A DNA stretch of 29,035 nt, from IMG/VR virus record IMGVR_UViG_3300009183_004348, positions 1 to 29,035 of that record, one strand, 5' to 3'. Under the pieces are notes generated by a model. The model did not search any database. It was not told the origin of the DNA and saw only the letters and a program-made list of their open reading frames with translations. Source of the DNA: a virus. The translations under genes and the position numbers were made by a program. This document shows, piece by piece, positions 22,171 to 27,612 of the stretch. Within the stretch, counting starts at the first letter, position 1. Each line of letters begins with the position of its first letter.

Positions 22171-22623
22171 TTAGAATGAGTACTTAACACCAGCGGCAAC
22201 TGTGCTGCCGTTTTGGTTGTTAATCTTGCTTTGGCCAGCTTGGTAACGATAGTCAACTGTCGCGGCCAATTGCTTGGTCAACGGATAGCTAACACCTGCA
22301 CCAACTAATGCGGCATAACCATCTTTTGCTGAACCGCTGTTAGCAACGTAGGCTGCACCTGCTTTAACTGCGATAGTAGCAGTAGCAACAGTAGCAACAT
22401 CGTATGAACCAACTAAACTGTACTTGCTGGTATCTGTACCTTTGGTATAACGATCAAATCCAGCGGTTGCGCCAAACTTGCCAAACTTCTCACCAACGGT
22501 AAAGCCTGCACCTGGACGATCGTTTGAACCACCCATGTCATAGCTGCCATTAACTCCGACTTCAACAGCACTTGCTGAAAATGCGGCTAATGCCAACAAA
22601 GATGCGATTGCTAATTTTTTCAT
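22171..22623 (-). CDS. Small outer-membrane beta-barrel protein
   Basis: I choose ATG 22623 (MKKLAIASLLALAAFSASA, signal peptide), preceded by AAGGAATTG; an upstream ATG (22662) would add 13 odd residues. The 150-residue precursor has a mature part of alternating beta strands (VGVNGSYDMGG, YSLVGSYDV, GYAALVGAGVSYPL, AATVDYRYQAG) and ends in GVKYSF with a terminal aromatic, the BAM recognition signature. About eight strands fit an OmpA/OmpX-size barrel. It has its own sigma70 promoter and terminator, so it is a stand-alone unit. Exclusion of competing phages by masking a receptor is a guess. Confidence 0.82.
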   Translation of the reverse strand: MKKLAIASLLALAAFSASAVEVGVNGSYDMGGSNDRPGAGFTVGEKFGKFGATAGFDRYTKGTDTSKYSLVGSYDVATVATATIAVKAGAAYVANSGSAKDGYAALVGAGVSYPLTKQLAATVDYRYQAGQSKINNQNGSTVAAGVKYSF

Positions 22624-22663
22624 ATCAATTCCTTTTTTAAAATAATGACTATTGTCATTCACT

Positions 22664-22693
22664 ATTATATAGTGTTGATCAGTTAAAAGTCAA
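22664..22693 (-). promoter_or_regulatory. Sigma70 promoter of the OMP gene
   Basis: TTGACT (22688-22693), an 18-nt spacer and TATAAT (22664-22669) on the minus strand lie about 41 nt upstream of the ATG. It starts right at the tmRNA terminator, giving a clean independent unit. Confidence 0.78.
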
Positions 22694-22694
22694 G

Positions 22695-22721
22695 AAAAAG
22701 CGGCATTTTCAGCCGCTTTTT
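22695..22721 (-). terminator. Rho-independent terminator of the tmRNA gene
   Basis: On the minus strand AAAAAGCGGC and GCCGCTTTTT form a stem with a short A/T-rich loop and end in a T-run. It lies just after the last pseudoknot of the tmRNA. Confidence 0.88.
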
Positions 22722-22724
22722 GGT

Positions 22725-23045
22725 TGTTTTGGTTACAAGGTAAGTCCTACCCCGGACACGCTGTTTTTTAGGCAGCTAAAGCAAATTTGCTTTCATTGGC
22801 AGCACCGCGAACGGTATTACCTGTGAAGCTCATCGCTGTAAAGTCGAATGTATCTGCGTTTGCATTTACGATTTTTGCTTGATTTACAGTCATCGCCTAC
22901 TGTGTTGCCTCTTTCGCTATCTCACCATGTCGAAGCCTGGTCATCCCCAAAAAATACACTATTTCAAATGCACTTTTTGGAGATGTCGGGAATCGAACCC
23001 GAGTCCACAATGCCTTCACTACGAAGGGATTACAACAATTCTATT
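22725..23045 (-). ncRNA. ssrA: Circularly permuted (two-piece) tmRNA
   Basis: The tRNA-like 3' part comes first: T-arm TCGGG-TTCGATT-CCCGA then CATCTCC and discriminator A (22978); CCA is not encoded. A 29-nt intervening segment (22949-22977), able to fold as a hairpin, follows. Next is the normal 5' end, GGGGATGACCAGGCTTCGAC, from 22948. GGGGATG pairs with CATCTCC over seven pairs with G3-U70, the alanine identity pair, which proves that the two halves form one acceptor stem. The tag frame (22768-22803) reads AANESKFALAA then TAA. It is followed by an H-type pseudoknot (22739-22742 with 22748-22751; 22744-22747 with 22754-22757) and a terminator. Exact outer ends are estimates. tmRNA rescues stalled ribosomes and tags nascent proteins. 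It lies directly after cspA and may share its promoter. Confidence 0.93.
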
Positions 23046-23056
23046 ATTTAACCAAC

Positions 23057-23260
23057 TTACGCTGGATAAATGTTTGCAGCCTGCTTGCCTTTTTGTCCTT
23101 GTACTACATCAAACGTTACTGCTTGATTTTCCTGTAGAACTTTGAAGCCTGAGCTTTGTATTGCTGAGTAATGAGCAAATAAATCCTCACCACCGTTGTC
23201 TGGAGTAATAAATCCAAAACCTTTGGTTTCATTAAACCATTTTACTTTACCTGTTGCCAT
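23057..23260 (-). CDS. CspA-type cold-shock protein
   Basis: A 67-residue single cold-shock domain with RNP1 KGFGFITP and RNP2 DLFAHYSAI. The wording [18 protein letters not shown] and [13 protein letters not shown] is typical of betaproteobacterial CspA. It binds single-stranded RNA and DNA and melts mRNA structures. It has AAAGGAAAG as ribosome site and a near-consensus sigma70 promoter, so it is probably expressed early. The stop is only about 10 nt before the tmRNA acceptor part, so cspA and ssrA could be one transcript that is processed. Confidence 0.96.
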   Translation of the reverse strand: MATGKVKWFNETKGFGFITPDNGGEDLFAHYSAIQSSGFKVLQENQAVTFDVVQGQKGKQAANIYPA

Positions 23261-23281
23261 TTTAATAACTTTCCTTTAATA

Positions 23282-23545
23282 TTAAATTTTACTTTCTTTT
23301 TGACTGTATGTCAAGAGTTTAGAATGCAAAATCATGTTTTCTGTTACTAATTTGGTTAAAGTTGCTAATAAAATCAAACGTTCTTCTTCTGTGTAAACAT
23401 CTTTGTCAAATTGCTCAATAATGCTTGTACCAATCATTTTCATTGCTTCTGTCTTGCCTTGCTTGAATAGCCCCCAGTCAAATGGGTCACCATCTTCTAC
23501 CGCAAATGCGATATCAATTAATTCTTCTAATGTTATTTTAGCCAT
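23282..23545 (-). CDS. Unknown acidic helical protein, 87 aa
   Basis: An 87-residue helical protein, starting MAKITLEELIDIAFAVEDGD and continuing FDWGLFKQGKTEAMKMIG and EEERLILLATLTKLVTENM. No membrane segment or catalytic motif is visible. The start overlaps the end of the DUF454 gene by 13 nt. Its 3' end contains the cspA promoter (23286-23314). It resembles short conserved proteins in T4-like phages, but I cannot name the family. Confidence 0.72.
   Translation of the reverse strand: MAKITLEELIDIAFAVEDGDPFDWGLFKQGKTEAMKMIGTSIIEQFDKDVYTEEERLILLATLTKLVTENMILHSKLLTYSQKESKI
23286..23314 (-). promoter_or_regulatory. Sigma70 promoter of cspA-tmRNA
   Basis: TTGACA (23309-23314, perfect), a 17-nt spacer and TAAAAT (23286-23291, one mismatch) lie within the 3' end of the preceding ORF. 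The predicted leader is about 19 nt with AAAGGAAAG before the ATG. Confidence 0.82.
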
Positions 23546-23943
23546 CCTACCTTTTCTCCACTATCAATTCTTCTCTGGTGTTCTTCAACACTCCCAGGAA
23601 AACGCCAAGCCCAAATGGCAACAAGGGCCATAAAGCAAGCAGTACTGATAATGCCAATTGTTTTTACTCCACTAAAAAACATAATGATCAAACTGGTACT
23701 CATCATGAACAGCATAAAGAATTTCATCTTGGTAGGGAATACACGCTTCTCGCCCCAATTGGTAAGGAATGGTCCGAACAATTTATGATTGTAGATCCAG
23801 CGATGCATACGTTCGCTGCCTTTTGAAAAACAATAGGCAGCAAATACTACGAAGATACTGTAAGGTAGGCCGGGAGTTATAACTCCGATGTAGGCCATAC
23901 CAAGGCTTAGAAAGCCAAGAATGTTCCAAAATAATTTTTTCAT
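23533..23943 (-). CDS. DUF454 (YbaN-like) inner-membrane protein
   Basis: A 136-residue protein with hydrophobic segments at about 5-40 (FWNILGFLSLGMAYIGVITP, PYSIFVVFAAYCFSKGS) and 74-110. The signature RMHRWIYNHKLFGPFLTNWGEKRVFP is characteristic of the DUF454/YbaN family. That family is of unknown function in bacteria and is sometimes linked to heme or respiration loci. A phage copy is unusual. A GATAAGTA element lies 4 nt before the ATG, with no Shine-Dalgarno sequence. Confidence 0.88.
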   Translation of the reverse strand: MKKLFWNILGFLSLGMAYIGVITPGLPYSIFVVFAAYCFSKGSERMHRWIYNHKLFGPFLTNWGEKRVFPTKMKFFMLFMMSTSLIIMFFSGVKTIGIISTACFMALVAIWAWRFPGSVEEHQRRIDSGEKVGWLK

Positions 23944-23947
23944 CTTG

Positions 23948-23955
23948 TACTTATC
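23948..23955 (-). promoter_or_regulatory. GATAAGTA late-promoter-like element before DUF454 gene
   Basis: One mismatch from GATAAATA, 4 nt before the ATG at 23943, in the same layout as at 1086 and 10108. It overlaps the region just past the preceding stop (23958). Confidence 0.42.
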
Positions 23956-23957
23956 GG

Positions 23958-24953
23958 TTAGGCAGCTACGATTCGATTAATCCCGGCATTAGCAACAATG
24001 TCAGCATGTAGATTAGGAGTAAACTTGCCACCAGAGGCACCATTTAATGTAGCCAACCTGTTCTGTGGTTTTGATTTTGTAATACTGAGTCCCCCGGACG
24101 GTAATCCAGGGATAGCATAACTGCAATGTATCCATACAGTCTTAGTTGGCAAATATTCAAGTAACAGTTGATCGTACGGTAAATTCTTGCTCATCCATAC
24201 AGCGATATCAAAATAGTCGTTTGAGTTAACTCCGCGAAATTGAAAGTCTGCTGCCTGACCAGTACCATGTTGTCCGCCACCAATGCTCGCACCATGGCGG
24301 AAGCTGTTGGTCATAAATGCCTTGGGATATTGTTTCTTTAATGGTTCGTAGATGTTCAGTGCAAGATTGGCAAGATTGTTAACAATCTGTGAAGGGGTCA
24401 TTCCTGGATATCCTTGGCTCAATTGATCAATAGTCCTTGGAAATGTTACTTTTTTAATCATGTCTCCGAGGGTAGTTCCATTGGGAGTTAGAGCAGTCCC
24501 ATAATCAAATGCTGTTCCAGTAATAGTAATGGTCTTACCATCGAAGGACTTGCCAGGCGGAACCCCAGGTCCTGCTGGTGTGATGTCTTTAGTGAGTGCA
24601 TCATACTCTTTCTGTGTAATCTTACCTTCTTTCAAAAATTCGTCAGCCTGCTTCTTACCTTCTGCTGCGGATTCTTCGCTGCCTGTATCGTTCTGCTGAA
24701 CAGCCTGGGCGATCGTTACGCTCGGTACTGCGTTTTGTTTAAATGCTGCTTTGGCTCGTGCTGCTTCGTATAATGCAATTTTTACACCGTTGGCCCAAAC
24801 ATCTTCAGCATCATATACTGGTTCAACTCTACCATTAGGGCCAAAGCGAAGCCCCTGTACTGCACCAAGCGGGTGAGTGTGTGGTTGCGGAGTCCACGGG
24901 CCTGCTGGATTGTTAGCCGGACCATAGGCTGGGGTTATGGTTTTAGTTGCCAT
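23958..24953 (-). CDS. Protein with C-terminal M15-type peptidase domain (virion-associated hydrolase?)
   Basis: A 331-residue protein. The N-terminus is Pro/Gly-rich (TPAYGPANNPAGPWTPQPHT) and followed by a helical linker with a short SHOCT-like stretch (KKQADEFLKEGKITQKEYDAL). From about 170, the fold resembles M15A D-Ala-D-Ala carboxypeptidases: MTNSFRHGAS, GGGQHGTGQAADFQFRG (His229, Asp236) and WIHCSYA (His276), the three zinc ligands. It should cut peptidoglycan cross-links. No signal peptide is present, so it may be a virion or tail component. The ATG follows the previous stop with no gap. Confidence 0.78.
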   Translation of the reverse strand: MATKTITPAYGPANNPAGPWTPQPHTHPLGAVQGLRFGPNGRVEPVYDAEDVWANGVKIALYEAARAKAAFKQNAVPSVTIAQAVQQNDTGSEESAAEGKKQADEFLKEGKITQKEYDALTKDITPAGPGVPPGKSFDGKTITITGTAFDYGTALTPNGTTLGDMIKKVTFPRTIDQLSQGYPGMTPSQIVNNLANLALNIYEPLKKQYPKAFMTNSFRHGASIGGGQHGTGQAADFQFRGVNSNDYFDIAVWMSKNLPYDQLLLEYLPTKTVWIHCSYAIPGLPSGGLSITKSKPQNRLATLNGASGGKFTPNLHADIVANAGINRIVAA

Positions 24954-25280
24954 TTACAGTTTTGGTAAATCTTTTATCTTATTAACGTAGGCTACAAATT
25001 CTTCTAATCCAATATTATAGTCTGTATCGTCATCAACATACAGTTTGTACATAGATGCCAGAATCATCCAATCGTAGACATTCATAGTCTTAACACCATC
25101 GGTCTTTGCTAAAGATTCAATAGATGAGATTTTAGTAGCAATTGTTTCAAGTGATGCTGCAATACGTGACAGATACGGACTATAGTCAATAGCGATGCCT
25201 GTATTAGCTTCATATAGATATGAGCTTGCCTGGGTACTGTCGTTTTGATCGAGTAGATCGTTTAATTTTGAAATAGCCAT
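24954..25280 (-). CDS. Unknown protein, 108 aa
   Basis: A 108-residue acidic protein, starting MAISKLNDLLDQNDSTQASS. A central helix reads YLSRIAASLETIATKISSIE, and the C-terminus is MNVYDWMILASMYKLYVDDD. No motif or membrane segment is visible. It precedes the M15-domain gene with directly abutting stop and start (TAA-ATG), so it probably works with it. A TGTAAATAG element is 7 nt before the ATG. I do not recognise it. Confidence 0.7.
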   Translation of the reverse strand: MAISKLNDLLDQNDSTQASSYLYEANTGIAIDYSPYLSRIAASLETIATKISSIESLAKTDGVKTMNVYDWMILASMYKLYVDDDTDYNIGLEEFVAYVNKIKDLPKL

Positions 25281-25290
25281 GATATACTAT

Positions 25291-25581
25291 TTACACCAGC
25301 TGAATGCCAGTAGTCTGCTTAATAAACTGATCGGCAAATTGCTTATCTGTTGCTTCAGCTACTGTTACTGTAGTTTTTAACAACTTTACTTCTTTTTCTG
25401 GATTTACTGTAAACAGGTATGGCATCAGCCCTGGACCACTTGGGCCCATTCCTATAACCTGTGGATGACTTAATTTATAATAAGTTGCTGTTTCTTCTGC
25501 GAGCTTGGCAACAAGTTCTTCGCCCGATGTGAGTTTTAGGGTGATCACCTCACCGACTGTTACGCCTTTATCAATTAGCAT
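25291..25581 (-). CDS. LSm-like small protein
   Basis: A 96-residue protein with a Sm-like N-terminal pattern: GEVITLKLTSGEELVAKLAEETATYYKL, then LSHPQVIGMGPSGPG, a loop, and LMPYLFTVNPEKEVKL. This matches the strand order of Sm1, which binds RNA in Hfq and LSm rings, although the Sm2 motif is not convincing. Small LSm-like proteins occur in T4-like phages. It overlaps glutaredoxin by 11 nt, in the nrd operon. RNA binding is inferred. Confidence 0.68.
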   Translation of the reverse strand: MLIDKGVTVGEVITLKLTSGEELVAKLAEETATYYKLSHPQVIGMGPSGPGLMPYLFTVNPEKEVKLLKTTVTVAEATDKQFADQFIKQTTGIQLV

Positions 25582-25801
25582 TTTCTAACCTTTTCTTAAG
25601 TTCTTGGAATCCACCTACTAACTCGTCATCGAGAAAGATCTGCGGAACTGTACGTGCTGTTGGGATTGCTTCTAACAAATCTTCTTTGGTATAACCATCA
25701 CCAATTTTCTTTTCTTCAAACACAATGCCCTTTTGTTTCAACAGTGCTTTCGCCTGGTCACAATACGGGCATTGGTACTTACTCCATACCACTGCTTTCA
25801 T
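25571..25801 (-). CDS. Glutaredoxin
   Basis: I set the start at ATG 25801 (MKAVVWSKYQCPYCDQAK), 4 nt after the 55-aa ORF stop and with an AGGA ribosome site; the frame runs 10 codons further but overlaps that ORF. The 76-residue protein has CPYC (11-14), the TVPQIFLDDELVGGFQEL glutathione site with cis-Pro, and a thioredoxin-fold pattern. It supplies electrons to class I ribonucleotide reductase, in agreement with its place in the nrd operon, as T4 NrdC does. Confidence 0.94.
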   Translation of the reverse strand: MKAVVWSKYQCPYCDQAKALLKQKGIVFEEKKIGDGYTKEDLLEAIPTARTVPQIFLDDELVGGFQELKKRLENAN

Positions 25802-25805
25802 ATTA

Positions 25806-25973
25806 TTATCCTGAATATACAACTCCACCATTTTTGTCAGTGACTCTTACCAAAAGAGCTCCGCGGTTCTTTTTCTGTAGAGCTGCTGAAATAGCAGCTT
25901 CTTCAGTACCGTAGGTTCCTAAGTTAGTCCATGCTTCAAATGGGGATTTGTTTTTAAATTGTGCTTTAAACAT
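25806..25973 (-). CDS. Small unknown protein, 55 aa
   Basis: A 56-codon ORF between nrdB and glutaredoxin, starting MFKAQFKNKSPFEAWTNLG and ending KNGGVVYSG. It fills the gap almost exactly: the ATG is 7 nt after the nrdB stop, and the stop is 4 nt before the glutaredoxin ATG. Helix-like TEEAAISAALQKKNRGALLVRV follows the middle. The codon pattern and position support a real gene. Such short ORFs next to phage nrdB are not something I can name. Confidence 0.75.
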   Translation of the reverse strand: MFKAQFKNKSPFEAWTNLGTYGTEEAAISAALQKKNRGALLVRVTDKNGGVVYSG

Positions 25974-25979
25974 AGTTTA

Positions 25980-27080
25980 TTATATAGCCGGAAGTAGGTC
26001 GTAGTCAATATTTTCACTCATTACACCGATAACATAATTGGTGCTTTCGCTTTCCTGTAGGGCTGTTTGCTTTTTATGTGTATCGCTGTGTTTATTAAAC
26101 CACGGAATAGGAGTCGTGCGTGGAGCAGGACCCTGATACTTAATACCAATTTCTTTTAGAGCGCCAACTGCTGTGTAGTCTACAAAGTCTTTAAGAATGT
26201 TAGCATTGAGTCCGATAACTGGTCCTTTTTGGAACAGATAATCAGCCCAGGCTTTTTCTTCACGAATTACATCTTCATATAATCTGTATACTTCACCCTC
26301 ACATTCTGCCTTGGCTGCTGCAAATCTTTCATCTTCTTTAACCACTTGGTTGATCAAATAAGCAGTCCAACCTTTGTGCAGTAATTCGTCTTGCAGAATC
26401 AAGCTGATGATGTTACCATTGCCAATAAAGATCTTATTCTCTACCATTGCAAGACTCGTAGCGAAGCTAACCATAAAGCGGAATGCTTCGAGAGCATAGC
26501 TGGCATGTAGTGCCATATAGATTGCTTTAATGTGTGTGCTTTCATTAATCTTTTCGCCAGCTTCTTTACGGCAATTAATTTGGTGCAGCGCATCGTAGTA
26601 GTTGCCCACACTCGATGCCATGTCTACAATTTCTTGAGTATCATGGATTGTATTAAACACTTCCTTAGGCACGTTATAGATGTTACGAATAATATGACTG
26701 TAACTACGACTGTGAATGTTAGTTTCAAAGAATGTCCAGTTGTAGATAAGTGCTTCAAGTTCTGGCAATGAACATACAGGTGTGAACACCTGACTTGGCG
26801 CACGACCTTGTAGACTATCGAGTGCTGTTTGACGTAGTAAGTTTGAAGTGAAGATGTGTTTAACCGCATCGCTGGCATCTTTAAAGTCATTGCTGTCTTT
26901 GCTTAGGCTAATCTCTTCTGGCACCCAGAAGAAGCCACGTGCAGTTGTTTCAAAGTCTGCGATCTTTTTATATTTTACTTCTTCGAAGCGTTGGATGGTA
27001 ACTGGGCCGGCTGGATCCAGAAACATCTTGCGATTAAGATAGTCTGTCTTTGTGTTTAAGTTATATTGCGCTTGACTCAT
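25980..27080 (-). CDS. nrdB: Ribonucleotide reductase beta subunit, class Ia
   Basis: A 366-residue R2 subunit. Diiron and radical residues by alignment with E. coli NrdB: Asp in RQTALDSLQGRAP (Asp84), His and Tyr in IHSRSYSHIIRN (His118, Tyr122), Glu in EAFRFMVSF (Glu204), and Glu/His in DELLHKG (Glu238, His241). The Glu115 region reads FFETNIHSRSY, with one extra residue between Glu and His compared with E. coli SETIHSRSY. R2 generates the tyrosyl radical used by NrdA to make dNTPs. It overlaps the SOD gene by 20 nt. The C-terminus SENIDYDLLPAI is the NrdA-docking tail. Confidence 0.95.
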   Translation of the reverse strand: MSQAQYNLNTKTDYLNRKMFLDPAGPVTIQRFEEVKYKKIADFETTARGFFWVPEEISLSKDSNDFKDASDAVKHIFTSNLLRQTALDSLQGRAPSQVFTPVCSLPELEALIYNWTFFETNIHSRSYSHIIRNIYNVPKEVFNTIHDTQEIVDMASSVGNYYDALHQINCRKEAGEKINESTHIKAIYMALHASYALEAFRFMVSFATSLAMVENKIFIGNGNIISLILQDELLHKGWTAYLINQVVKEDERFAAAKAECEGEVYRLYEDVIREEKAWADYLFQKGPVIGLNANILKDFVDYTAVGALKEIGIKYQGPAPRTTPIPWFNKHSDTHKKQTALQESESTNYVIGVMSENIDYDLLPAI

Positions 27081-27612
27081 TTACGTGTTCCCAATTTATA
27101 ATTTTCCATTGATTCTCTAAATATTTTTTCTTGTCAGCTTGATAGTCGAGTGCCCAAGCATGTTCCCACCAATCGATCAGCAATACGATATCTTTTTTAA
27201 TCTCGTGATTCTTAATAGTTTTAATCTTACCATCTTTAGCAAGATATACCCAACCACTGCCCTGTATAGTCATCGCTACCTTAAGGAACTCTTCTTTAAA
27301 GTTATCAAAAGACTTGTAGTGTTCTTCGATGAATGTTAAGATACCGCCTGTGGGCTTATTTGAACCCTTGGGTGATTGATATTGCTGAAAAAGAATGTTG
27401 TGTAAGAATACACCCGCCTCGTTGAATGTTGGATCACCTTCGCCCTTATTGTATCTTTCAGCGTAGGTTTTAGCCAGCTTGCCATAGTGATAGTTGATTG
27501 TATCTTCTGATATAGCTGGAGCCAATTCGTTAGCATCATAAGGCAAAGGTTTGATCTCTAAATGATCAGGTTTGCCCTCAAGCAAGACGTTTCTAATAAA
27601 ACTGTAGGACAT
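27061..27612 (-). CDS. Fe/Mn superoxide dismutase, divergent
   Basis: A 183-residue SodA/SodB-family protein. Metal ligands are His42 (INYHYGKLAKTY), His71 (FLHNILFQQY), Asp147 and His151 (LIDWWEHAWALDY); the gate Tyr50 is retained. The usual KHH after YHYG is KLA, and the WNH-x-FYW stretch is FLHNILF, so the active site shell is atypical. It has a 20-residue N-terminal extension. It converts superoxide to peroxide and oxygen. Its place inside the nrd operon, between nrdA (TAATG overlap) and nrdB, is unusual and suggests protection of the diiron radical cofactor. Confidence 0.88.
   Translation of the reverse strand: MSYSFIRNVLLEGKPDHLEIKPLPYDANELAPAISEDTINYHYGKLAKTYAERYNKGEGDPTFNEAGVFLHNILFQQYQSPKGSNKPTGGILTFIEEHYKSFDNFKEEFLKVAMTIQGSGWVYLAKDGKIKTIKNHEIKKDIVLLIDWWEHAWALDYQADKKKYLENQWKIINWEHVNESSAI

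Noticed and set aside
22848-23145. Plus-strand ORFs across the tmRNA region
   Set aside because: They are antisense to the tmRNA and cspA; no ribosome site or recognisable product.
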